7,552 bases of DNA from Clostridia bacterium (GTDB lineage Bacteria > Bacillota > Clostridia > Christensenellales > Aristaeellaceae): the NCBI GenBank assembly GCA_016295665.1, contig JAEDKS010000118.1, positions 1 to 7,552 on the forward strand, written 5' to 3'. Numbering within the stretch: position 1 is the stretch's first letter; each line of letters starts with the position of its first letter. Shown here piece after piece: positions 1 through 5,681 of this stretch. Below the pieces are notes generated by a model. That model saw only the letters and a program-made list of their open reading frames with translations, made no database searches and was not told the origin of the DNA. The position numbers and the translations under genes are program-made.

Positions 1-967
1 CGCACTCGGCCTCCACGGTCTTGGCGCCGGTGGCCTTATCCACGGTCACCTTTGCCTGACCGATGACGTTGCACTTGGTGCTGGGCGAGACGACCGGCAC
101 CACGGCACCCGCAGCGTTGGTGATCTCGGTGACGCCGTTGCGATGCTCATGACCGGAGAACACCAGGTCGATGGTGGACGTCTGCTCCACCAGGGCGCGG
201 ATGAAGTCGGAGTCCGCGTCGCCGTCGATGCCGGAGTGGCTGACCAGCACAATCACGTCGGACTGGGCGTCCATCTCGGCCTCGTAGTGCAGGTAGGTCT
301 CCACGGGATTGGCGAAGTAGATGCCCTCCCAGTTGGCGGGCACGTCCCACTTGGCGATGTTGGGGTTGCCGATGCCCATGACCGCCACCTTCACGCCGTC
401 GTAGTCATAGATGCGGTAGGGATCGTAGCCCATCCAGGTGGCCCAGTCCTTCTGGGCGTCGCCGTTGGTGGTGCAGTCCAGATAGTTCGCCATGGACACC
501 CACAGCGCGTCCTCGCCCTCGGTGGCGGGGGCGGTGGCGTTCTCCAGCTGGTGCTGAAGAATCTCCATGCCGTAGTTGAACTCATGGTTGCCCACGACCC
601 AGAGGTCGTAGTCCAGCGCCCGCAGCGCCTTCACGCAGGGATCCTCCTCGTTGCCCTTGTAGAAGGCGTAGTAGTAGCTCAGGGGCGTGCCTTGAATGGT
701 GTCGCCGCCGTCGGCCAGGAACACGTGCTCATACTGGGCGCGCATCTCCTTGATGTAGGTCGCCACGCGGGTCAGGCCCTGACGATAGGTGCCCGACGCG
801 CTCACGTCGGCAGTGTAGTCCGTGGCATACATCTGTCCGTGCATGTCGGACGTTGCCAGGAAGAGGATTTCCACGGTGTCGCCGCCCTCCGCCAGCGCGG
901 GAACGGTCCACACCATGCACAGCAGCACCGCAAAAAGCAGCGCCGCGCGCAAAGTCAGCTTCTTCAT
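1..967 (-). CDS. Secreted 5'-nucleotidase / 2',3'-cyclic-nucleotide phosphodiesterase family protein (CpdB-like), 3' end missing
   Basis: Only the N-terminal 322 residues are present; the frame is open to the window edge. The start codon at 965-967 has AGGAGG 7 nt upstream (975-980). Residues 1-26 form a signal peptide (MKKL, hydrophobic core, PALA before EGGD), so the enzyme should act outside the membrane. The calcineurin-like metallophosphatase motifs appear in order: ATSDMHG (Asp41, His43), DGGDTIQGTPL (Asp89), GNHEFNYG (Asn127, His128), LVSHSG (His244) and SGHEHRNG (His273, His275). Together these are the complete dimetal site. The IQGTPL and GNHEFNYG forms are closer to CpdB-type 2',3'-cyclic phosphodiesterase/3'-nucleotidases than to UshA. 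The expected C-terminal substrate-binding domain lies outside the window. Family role (known): hydrolysis of extracellular nucleotides for nucleoside and phosphate scavenging. The family call is firm; the exact substrate is open. Confidence 0.93.
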   Translation of the reverse strand, partial: MKKLTLRAALLFAVLLCMVWTVPALAEGGDTVEILFLATSDMHGQMYATDYTADVSASGTYRQGLTRVATYIKEMRAQYEHVFLADGGDTIQGTPLSYYYAFYKGNEEDPCVKALRALDYDLWVVGNHEFNYGMEILQHQLENATAPATEGEDALWVSMANYLDCTTNGDAQKDWATWMGYDPYRIYDYDGVKVAVMGIGNPNIAKWDVPANWEGIYFANPVETYLHYEAEMDAQSDVIVLVSHSGIDGDADSDFIRALVEQTSTIDLVFSGHEHRNGVTEITNAAGAVVPVVSPSTKCNVIGQAKVTVDKATGAKTVEAEC

Positions 968-989
968 ACCTCGGCCTCCTTCTGAGTCC

Positions 990-1006
990 AGCCGCCATCT
1001 GCGGCT
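990..1006 (-). promoter_or_regulatory. Hairpin at the 5' end of the nucleotidase transcript
   Basis: AGCCGC (990-995) and GCGGCT (1001-1006) pair perfectly around a 5-nt loop. With the -10 box at 1015-1020 the transcript should begin near 1008, so the mRNA would open almost directly with this stem, about 10 nt upstream of the ribosome binding site. A stem at the 5' end can protect mRNA from decay. The structure is seen; the role is inferred. Confidence 0.4.
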
Positions 1007-1014
1007 TTGCTTCT

Positions 1015-1023
1015 ATTATACCA
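1015..1023 (-). promoter_or_regulatory. Extended -10 promoter of the nucleotidase gene
   Basis: Read on the minus strand, this is TGG followed by TATAAT, a perfect extended -10 element (TGn-TATAAT). No good -35 hexamer lies 16-18 bp upstream (TTCCTT at 1038-1043), as is common for extended -10 promoters. It gives a 5' UTR of about 40 nt. It implies that the nucleotidase gene is transcribed separately from the upstream glycosyltransferase gene. Confidence 0.7.
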
Positions 1024-1107
1024 TAGATTGACAGCGGAAGGAAGGGCTTGAAGGAAATCGGCGGGAAAAAAGAGCGCGGCCCGCCCTTCCCGGACGGAGC
1101 CGCTACC

Positions 1108-1129
1108 CGCGGACAGCCTCCTGTCCGCG
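1108..1129 (-). terminator. Hairpin just after the glycosyltransferase gene, possible terminator
   Basis: A 9-bp perfect stem (CGCGGACAG with CTGTCCGCG) closes a 4-nt loop and begins 5 nt beyond the glycosyltransferase stop codon. No U-tract follows directly. The nearest run of Ts on the minus strand is at 1066-1071, about 37 nt further on and preceded by GC-rich sequence. It may be a terminator, a factor-dependent stop, or a 3' end stabiliser. Confidence 0.45.
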
Positions 1130-1133
1130 CATC

Positions 1134-2153
1134 TCAGTTGAACCCCACCAGCTTCTGCGCGATGGCGTACCCGTGCACCACAATCCAGCGCCCGAACCGC
1201 GTCCGCACGTGCGCCAGCCGCCCGACGACACTGCGGTTGAGCCGCTCATAGACCCAGGGGTCGGTCTCCTGAATGTGCTGCCACAGCTCGCCGCGCTTCT
1301 GCTTTGCCTCGTCGTTGTCCATGAGCAGCAGCAGCACGTTGGACACCATGGTGATAATGCTCAGGTAGGCGAACATGTACTGCCGCTGCCGCCGGTCGGT
1401 CACCTGCTGCAGCCGCACGGTGTCCACCATCAGCCGGTTGACCCGCAGCTGCTGGTCGATGCGCCGGATCATGATGCTCTCCTGCACGCTCTGGTCATCG
1501 CGCCCGATAAAATAATGATAGAAATTCTCATCCAGATAGTAGATGCGCTGTACCTGCTGCATGGGGGTGTAGACGTAGAGGTTGTCCACATAGAAGGTAT
1601 GCTCCGGCAGCTTCAATCCCATCTCCTTGAGCATGGCGGTGCGGTAGATGACGGAGTGCATCAGGATGTACTGCCCCAGGGGCAGCCGCTTGACCTCGGG
1701 CCAGGTCAGCACCCGGTTGGCGGGCAGCGCAGAGGCGTAGCGCATGACCTTCTTGTGCTCCACGCCCACCTTGTCGTAGACGTAGTTGCTGATGAGCAGA
1801 TCCACGGGCTCCTGCTGCGCGGCGAAGTCCCGCAGCAGGGCGATGATCTTCAGCAGCACCTGCGTGTCCACCCAGTCGTCGGAGTCCACCACCTTGAAGT
1901 ACAGTCCGGTGGCGTTCTCCAGCCCCTTGTTGACGGCACCGCCATGACCGGCGTTCTCCTGATGGATGGCGCGGACGATGGCGGGATAGCGGGCCTCATA
2001 CTCCCGGGCGATCTCGAGAGTGTTGTCCTTCTGCGAGCCGTCGTCCACCACCAGGATTTCGAGCTCCTCGCCGCCGGGCAGCAGCGTTTCGATGCAGTGC
2101 CGCATATAGGCGGCGGAGTTGTAGCAGGGAATGGCAACGGAGAGCAGTTTCAT
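1134..2153 (-). CDS. Family 2 glycosyltransferase (GT-A fold)
   Basis: A 339-residue soluble glycosyltransferase that should transfer a sugar from a nucleotide-sugar donor. Visible motifs: the N-terminal strand SVAIPCYN (5-12), VVDDGS (35-40) for nucleotide binding, ENAGHGGAVNKGL (66-78), and the DXD-type metal site in DSDDW (90-94). The C-terminal part carries YFIGRDDQSV followed by IMIRRIDQQ, a pattern I associate with stand-alone Firmicutes glycosyltransferases. No membrane segment is evident. The start at 2151-2153 has AAGGAGG at 2161-2167 with 7-nt spacing. The frame is open further upstream to a TTG at 2276, but that codon is part of the -35 box, so the longer form cannot be the product. 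There are no polysaccharide-cluster neighbours, so the acceptor is unknown. Confidence 0.92.
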   Translation of the reverse strand: MKLLSVAIPCYNSAAYMRHCIETLLPGGEELEILVVDDGSQKDNTLEIAREYEARYPAIVRAIHQENAGHGGAVNKGLENATGLYFKVVDSDDWVDTQVLLKIIALLRDFAAQQEPVDLLISNYVYDKVGVEHKKVMRYASALPANRVLTWPEVKRLPLGQYILMHSVIYRTAMLKEMGLKLPEHTFYVDNLYVYTPMQQVQRIYYLDENFYHYFIGRDDQSVQESIMIRRIDQQLRVNRLMVDTVRLQQVTDRRQRQYMFAYLSIITMVSNVLLLLMDNDEAKQKRGELWQHIQETDPWVYERLNRSVVGRLAHVRTRFGRWIVVHGYAIAQKLVGFN

Positions 2154-2247
2154 GGCAGTGCCTCCTTCAATCATCCTCCCCGCGCATGCCGCAGGGGGTT
2201 CGTCATCCGCAACGCGGGGGCCCGTCCCGGCCCCGGCCTTTGCCAAC

Positions 2248-2276
2248 ATTATAATAAATCCGGCACGATTCGTCAA
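2248..2276 (-). promoter_or_regulatory. Sigma-A type promoter of the glycosyltransferase gene
   Basis: On the minus strand, TTGACG (2271-2276) and TATAAT (2248-2253) are separated by exactly 17 bp, which is near consensus. The predicted transcript starts near 2241, giving an 85-90 nt GC-rich 5' UTR. That UTR contains a 6-bp stem, GGGGCC (2217-2222) with GGCCCC (2229-2234), just after the start. Confidence 0.8.
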
Positions 2277-2307
2277 CCATCATCCGCGACAGAATCTGTC
2301 CATCCGC

Positions 2308-2337
2308 TTGACAAGCGCGCCCTGTTAGTGCTATGAT
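2308..2337 (+). promoter_or_regulatory. Promoter of the small Cys-rich protein gene
   Basis: A perfect TTGACA (2308-2313) is followed after 18 bp by TATGAT (2332-2337), with TG at 2329-2330 forming an extended -10. It fires away from the glycosyltransferase promoter; the two -35 boxes are 31 bp apart. Transcription would start near 2344, leaving a 5' UTR of about 30 nt. Confidence 0.75.
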
Positions 2338-2375
2338 AATCACAAACCAGGCCACAGCGAAGGAGGTGAGCCATC

Positions 2376-2708
2376 ATGGCGGAGACCAACTGTCCCATGT
2401 GCGGACGGCACTGCCCGAGGGAATATCTGTCCTGCGGACGGGGCATGGCATACTTTGCCCGGCAGGAGGAGGCCCAGGGCGGCGCGCCCGCTCCGGAGCA
2501 TCCTCAGGGCGGCCCCCGGGACACCCGGGACATCGCGGACATGCCCGCGGAGGAGGCGGCGCTGACCCTGCTGCGCCGGTGCGGGCACTACCTGCATCAT
2601 CTGGCGGGCGGGAACGCGGACGCGAAGCAGCTTCTGGCGGGCCTCTCCGAGGGGGAGAAGCTGCAGCTGATCGTGCTGCTGACCAAGCTGACCGGCAGCT
2701 GGCAATAA
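2376..2708 (+). CDS. Small Cys-rich (zinc-ribbon-like) protein of unknown function
   Basis: A 110-residue protein with a very strong ribosome binding site (AAGGAGGTGA, 2360-2369). The N-terminus carries four cysteines, Cys6, Cys9, Cys13 and Cys20, in the pattern CPMCGRHC...SCGRG, which looks like a metal or zinc-binding knuckle. Residues 31-58 are Pro/Gly-rich and probably a linker. Residues 60-77 (AALTLLRRCGHYLHH) and 89-109 (LSEGEKLQLIVLLTKLTGSW) look helical. I recall Clostridial MarR-type regulators with a similar Cys-rich N-terminus, an RCGHYLYH-like segment and a C-terminal LTEEE...LL.KL helix; here the winged helix expected between them is absent. This resemblance is from memory and unverified. 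It is monocistronic, with its own promoter and terminator. Function is unknown. Confidence 0.85.
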   Translation: MAETNCPMCGRHCPREYLSCGRGMAYFARQEEAQGGAPAPEHPQGGPRDTRDIADMPAEEAALTLLRRCGHYLHHLAGGNADAKQLLAGLSEGEKLQLIVLLTKLTGSWQ

Positions 2709-2737
2709 GCCGCGCCGGACAGCGCATCCAGACAAAG

Positions 2738-2771
2738 GCGGAGGGCCGGAGACGGGCCGTCCGCTTTTTTT
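2738..2771 (+). terminator. Rho-independent terminator of the small Cys-rich gene
   Basis: GCGGA-G-GGCC (2738-2747) pairs with GGCC-G-TCCGC (2755-2764) with one G/G mismatch and a 7-nt loop, followed directly by seven Ts (2765-2771). It lies 30 nt after the stop codon. This is a classic intrinsic terminator. Confidence 0.9.
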
Positions 2772-2825
2772 GCGGAATTTTCATCTTTTTTACATAAGCA
2801 GGAAGGATTTTGCCGGGTGGATCGT

Positions 2826-2865
2826 TAATTGATAATGAACCATGCGGAATGTGGAATGTGGTGGA
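2826..2865. repeat. Low-complexity stretch with a tandem GGAATGT, possible dispersed-repeat relic
   Basis: Two exact copies of GGAATGT (2846-2852, 2853-2859) sit in a low-complexity stretch beginning TTAATTGATAATGAAC. It resembles intergenic repeat families built from ATGAAC/GGAATG units that I recall in gut Clostridia genomes, though only two units remain here. It occupies the leader of the flavodiiron gene. A poor promoter candidate (GATAAT at 2831-2836 with no convincing -35) falls in it. Confidence 0.35.
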
Positions 2866-2885
2866 TAGAAATGGAGGAATTAGAC

Positions 2886-4676
2886 ATGTTTATTTCATCC
2901 GACATCCGGTATGTGGGCGTGAACGACCATGCCATCGACCTGTTCGAGGGGCAGTACGCCGTGCCCCATGGCATGGCCTACAACTCCTATGTGCTGCTGG
3001 ACGAAAGGACCGCGGTCATGGACACCGTGGACGCGCGCTTCGGCGAGCAGTGGCTGGCACAGGTGCGGGAGACGCTGGCGGGTCGCGCTCCGGACTACCT
3101 GATCGTGCAGCACATGGAGCCCGACCACTCCGCCAACATTCAGCGCTTCATGGACGCCTTCCCCGGCGCGACGCTGGTGTCCTCCATGAAGGCCTTCGCC
3201 ATGATGCGGGGCTTCTTCGGCACGGACTTCGCCGACCGGCGGCGGGTGATTGCCGACGGGGACACCCTGTGCCTGGGCCGGCACACGCTGACCTTCGTGG
3301 CGGCTCCCATGGTGCACTGGCCCGAGGTCATGGTCACCTACGACGCGGCGGATCGGGTGCTATTCTCCGCCGACGGCTTCGGCAAGTTCGGCGCGCTGGA
3401 CGTGCAGGAGGACTGGGCGGACGAGGCCCGGCGGTACTACATCGGCATCGTGGGCAAGTATGGCGCCCAGGTGCAGGCTCTGCTGAAGAAGGCCGCTGCC
3501 CTGGACATCGCCACCATCTGCCCGCTGCACGGCCCGGTGCTGACCGGCGATCTGAGCCGGTATGTGAAGCTGTACCAGACCTGGTCCTCCTACGAGGTGG
3601 AGGAGGAGGGCATCGTGGTGGCCTGCGCGTCGGTCTACGGGCACACCCGCGAGGCCGCGCAGCAGCTGGCGGAGAAGCTCCGGGCGCTCGGCTGCCCGAA
3701 GGTCGTGTTCCATGACCTGAACCGCTGCGACATGGCGTCCGCCGTGGCGGATGCCTTCCGCTTCGGCAAGCTGGTGCTGGCGGCAACCACCTACAACGCG
3801 GACGTGTTCCCCTGCATGCGCACCTTCCTGGAGCATCTGGCGGCCCGGGGCTTCCGGAACAGGACGGTGGCGCTGATGGAGAACGGCAGCTGGGCGCCGC
3901 AGGCCGCCGCCACGATGAAGAAGCTGCTGGAGGGCTGCGCGGGGCTGCAGTGGGCGGAGCCCGTGGTGCAGCTTCGCTCCGCGCTGAGCCCGGAGAGCAG
4001 GCAGCAGCTGGACGCGCTGGCGGAGGCGCTGTGCCGCGACTGGCGCGCCCTGCAGAGCGACACCGCCAACAAGCACGACCTGACCGCGCTGTTCCGCCTG
4101 GGCTACGGGCTGTACGTCGTCACCTGCCGGGACGGCAGCCGGGACAACGGCCTCATCGTCAACACCGTGACCCAGGTGACCAACACCCCCAACCGCATCG
4201 CGGTCACCATCAACAAGCAGAACTACTCCCACGACGTCATCCGGAAAACGGGCATCATGAACGTGTGCTGCCTGTCCACGGACGCGCCCTTTGCGCTGTT
4301 CAAGCGCTTCGGCTTCCAGAGCGGCAGGAGCGTGGACAAGTTCGCCGGCGAAACGGTAGCGCGCTCCGACAACGGGCTGGCCTTCCTCTCCCGGCACTGC
4401 AACGCCCTGCTGTCGCTGAAGGTGGAGCAGTACCTGGATCTGGACACCCACGGCATGTTCATCTGCACCGTGACCGAGGCGCGGGTGCTGTCCGACCTGC
4501 CCACCATGACCTACACCGACTATCAGGAGCACGTGAAGCCCAAGCCCGAGACGCAGGGCCGCAAGGGCTTTGTGTGCAAGGTCTGCGGCTACGTCTACGA
4601 GGGCGACACCCTGCCCGCGGACTTCGTCTGTCCGCTGTGCAAGCACGGCGCGGCGGATTTTGAGCCGCTGAAGTGA
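2886..4676 (+). CDS. fprA: Flavodiiron protein fused to flavin reductase and rubredoxin domains (FprA-Hrb type O2/NO reductase)
   Basis: 596 residues in four domains. (1) Residues 1-240, metallo-beta-lactamase-like diiron domain with all expected ligands: HMEPDH (His76, Glu78, Asp80, His81), His144 in VHWPE, Asp163 in SADGFG, His215 in PLHGP. (2) About 242-385, flavodoxin domain with the FMN phosphate loop ASVYGHT (248-254), ATTYNADVFP (300-309) and ENGSWAP (332-338). (3) About 395-550, flavin reductase-like FMN-binding split barrel. (4) 561-596, short rubredoxin with CKVC (564, 567) and CPLC (582, 585). In Moorella, FprA and Hrb (flavin reductase plus rubredoxin) are separate proteins that pass electrons from NADH to the diiron site for NO or O2 reduction; here they form one chain. 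It is cytoplasmic, with no signal peptide. The start at 2886 is chosen because GGAGG (2873-2877) lies 8 nt upstream; the frame extends to a TTG at 2829 without ribosome binding site support. A role in O2/NO detoxification is well founded, but the preferred substrate cannot be read from sequence. Confidence 0.95.
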   Translation: MFISSDIRYVGVNDHAIDLFEGQYAVPHGMAYNSYVLLDERTAVMDTVDARFGEQWLAQVRETLAGRAPDYLIVQHMEPDHSANIQRFMDAFPGATLVSSMKAFAMMRGFFGTDFADRRRVIADGDTLCLGRHTLTFVAAPMVHWPEVMVTYDAADRVLFSADGFGKFGALDVQEDWADEARRYYIGIVGKYGAQVQALLKKAAALDIATICPLHGPVLTGDLSRYVKLYQTWSSYEVEEEGIVVACASVYGHTREAAQQLAEKLRALGCPKVVFHDLNRCDMASAVADAFRFGKLVLAATTYNADVFPCMRTFLEHLAARGFRNRTVALMENGSWAPQAAATMKKLLEGCAGLQWAEPVVQLRSALSPESRQQLDALAEALCRDWRALQSDTANKHDLTALFRLGYGLYVVTCRDGSRDNGLIVNTVTQVTNTPNRIAVTINKQNYSHDVIRKTGIMNVCCLSTDAPFALFKRFGFQSGRSVDKFAGETVARSDNGLAFLSRHCNALLSLKVEQYLDLDTHGMFICTVTEARVLSDLPTMTYTDYQEHVKPKPETQGRKGFVCKVCGYVYEGDTLPADFVCPLCKHGAADFEPLK

Positions 4677-4697
4677 GGTCTCCCCTTGCCCCTTTCC

Positions 4698-4736
4698 CGC
4701 CCACTCCGTGCCGCCTTCCCCGGCGCGGAGCGGGCG
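4698..4736 (+). terminator. Strong GC-rich hairpin after the flavodiiron gene
   Basis: CGCCC (4698-4702) pairs with GGGCG (4732-4736), and CTCCGTGCCG (4704-4713) with CGGCGCGGAG (4721-4730). The result is about 15 bp with one mismatch and one G-U pair around a 7-nt loop. Only TTT follows, so the U-tract is short. It starts 22 nt after the stop codon and probably works together with the next hairpin to end the transcript. Confidence 0.6.
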
Positions 4737-4740
4737 TTTG

Positions 4741-4767
4741 AAATCCCGACTAAAGAAATCGGGATTT
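4741..4767 (+). terminator. Second hairpin in tandem, AAATCCCGA / TCGGGATTT
   Basis: A perfect 9-bp inverted repeat (4741-4749 with 4759-4767) around a 9-nt A-rich loop. The TTT lies within the stem and no further Ts follow, so it is a weak intrinsic terminator at best. It sits immediately upstream of the -35 box of the next operon, so a regulatory role is also possible. Confidence 0.45.
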
Positions 4768-4771
4768 GCTA

Positions 4772-4800
4772 TGGACAGGAGCGGAAAACCGTGATACAAT
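4772..4800 (+). promoter_or_regulatory. Promoter of the amino acid ABC transporter operon
   Basis: TGGACA (4772-4777, 5 of 6 to consensus) and TACAAT (4795-4800, 5 of 6) are separated by 17 bp, with TG at 4792-4793 giving an extended -10. Transcription should start near 4807, leaving a 5' UTR of about 55 nt. The -10 box overlaps the palindrome at 4796-4819. Confidence 0.8.
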
Positions 4801-4819
4801 GGAACAGCTGTTCCATTGT
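4796..4819. promoter_or_regulatory. Perfect 24-bp palindrome over the -10 and start site, probable repressor operator
   Basis: The half-site ACAATGGAACAG (4796-4807) is followed by its exact reverse complement (4808-4819), with no spacer and no mismatch. It covers five bases of the -10 hexamer and the predicted start site, the classic place for a repressor. Because transcription should begin near its centre, it cannot act as an intact RNA hairpin, which points to a DNA operator for a dimeric protein. The core contains GAAC-N4-GTTC, shared with the Gram-positive LexA box, although the palindrome is much longer. The cognate regulator is not in the window. Confidence 0.75.
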
Positions 4820-4863
4820 TTGCGGAATGCGCGAGGACGGCAAGCAAGAAGGGGGTATTTCCT

Positions 4864-5646
4864 ATGAAGAAGCTGCTTTGTGCGCTGCTGTGCGCGATGC
4901 TGGCGCTGACGGTGGCGGGCGCTGCCCTGGCGGAGGGCGACCTGCTGGATCAGGTGCTGGCCCGGGGTGAAATGGTGATCGCCTGCGAGGGCACCTACAA
5001 GCCCTGGAACTATCAGGATGAAAACGGCGAGCTGATGGGCTATGACGTGGAGGTGGCCCGGGCCATCTGCGACCTGCTGGGCGTGAAGGCCAACATCCAG
5101 CCCTGCCTGTGGGACGGCATCTTCGCCGGCCTGGAGACCGGCGTGTTCGACACCGCCATCTGCGACGTGACCATCACCGAGGAGCGCGCCGAGAAGTATG
5201 ACTTCTCCACGCCCTATGCCTACAGCCGTGTGTCCCTCATCGTCCGCGAGGACAACGAGGAGATCACCTGCTTTGAGGACCTGAAGGGCAAGACCACCTG
5301 CAACACAATCACCAGCATCTATGCCCAGATCGCCGAGCAGTACGGCGCCGAGGTGACGCCCGTGGATGACCTGGCCCAGACCCTGATGCTGGTGGAGCAG
5401 GGCCGCATCGACGCGACGCTGAACAACAACACCGCCTTCATCGACTACATGACCGAGCGGCCCGACGCGCCCTTCAAGATCGTGGACAACTACGAGGAGG
5501 CGGAGAACATCGCCATCCCCGTGCGCAAGGGCGAGGAAGCCTTCCTGGCGGCGATCAACGACGCGCTGGCGCAGCTGGCGGAAAACGGCACGCTGAGCGA
5601 GCTGAGCATCAAGTACTTCGGCATGGACATCTCCACCATGGAGTGA
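4864..5646 (+). CDS. tcyA: Amino acid ABC transporter substrate-binding protein, probably cystine
   Basis: 260 residues, family 3 periplasmic-type binding protein. Residues 1-23 are a signal peptide ending GAALA before EGD, an SPase I site. There is no lipobox cysteine at the cleavage point, unusual for a Gram-positive binding protein. Conserved features: EGTYKPWNYQDENGELMGYDVE (42-63), WDGIFAGLETGVFDTAI (83-99), KYDFSTPYAYSR (111-122), FEDLKGK (137-143), the TITSIYAQIAEQYGA segment (148-162), GRIDATLNNNTAFIDY (180-195), and a C-terminal GTLSELSIKYFG. The EGTY, TxTSxYG-like and DAT.N..AF.DY patterns resemble cystine-binding TcyA/FliY proteins; this is recognition from memory, so treat substrate as probable. 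The mature protein has five cysteines (41, 81, 100, 136, 146). The start at 4864 has AAGGGGG 8 nt upstream. It is first in a three-gene operon, 35 nt before the permease. Confidence 0.93.
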   Translation: MKKLLCALLCAMLALTVAGAALAEGDLLDQVLARGEMVIACEGTYKPWNYQDENGELMGYDVEVARAICDLLGVKANIQPCLWDGIFAGLETGVFDTAICDVTITEERAEKYDFSTPYAYSRVSLIVREDNEEITCFEDLKGKTTCNTITSIYAQIAEQYGAEVTPVDDLAQTLMLVEQGRIDATLNNNTAFIDYMTERPDAPFKIVDNYEEAENIAIPVRKGEEAFLAAINDALAQLAENGTLSELSIKYFGMDISTME

Positions 5647-5681
5647 CGACCACATAAGCAGGGGGCAAGCGGTACTCCGTC

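Noticed and set aside
143..985. Long plus-strand reading frame opposite the nucleotidase gene
   Set aside because: It is antisense to a frame with all metallophosphatase motifs; its translation is His/Val/Gly-rich with no recognisable domain, a by-product of GC-rich codon use.
1028..1033. TTGACA on the plus strand, a perfect -35 hexamer
   Set aside because: There is no -10 box 15-19 bp downstream and no plus-strand gene follows.
2154..2276. Longer N-terminus of the glycosyltransferase starting at a TTG at 2276
   Set aside because: That codon is part of the -35 box of the gene's own promoter, and the start at 2153 has an ideal ribosome binding site and begins directly with the family's N-terminal strand.
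1173..2336. 387-codon plus-strand reading frame opposite the glycosyltransferase gene
   Set aside because: It has low-complexity His/Val/Gln-rich translation with no ribosome binding site, and the opposite strand has clear glycosyltransferase motifs, promoter and ribosome binding site.
2333..2797. 154-codon plus-strand frame overlapping the small Cys-rich gene
   Set aside because: It runs through the terminator hairpin and lacks a ribosome binding site; it is a frame-shifted shadow of the Cys-rich gene.
2829..2885. 19-residue N-terminal extension of the flavodiiron protein from a TTG at 2829
   Set aside because: It has no ribosome binding site, lies in repeat-like sequence, and the ATG at 2886 has GGAGG at 8 nt spacing and gives the normal family N-terminus.
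3360..4847. 495-codon minus-strand reading frame opposite the flavodiiron gene
   Set aside because: It is a shadow of the GC-rich coding strand and crosses the intergenic hairpins and the transporter promoter; no family features.
4750..5655. 301-codon minus-strand reading frame opposite the binding protein
   Set aside because: It is an antisense shadow; the plus strand encodes a well-formed binding protein with signal peptide.
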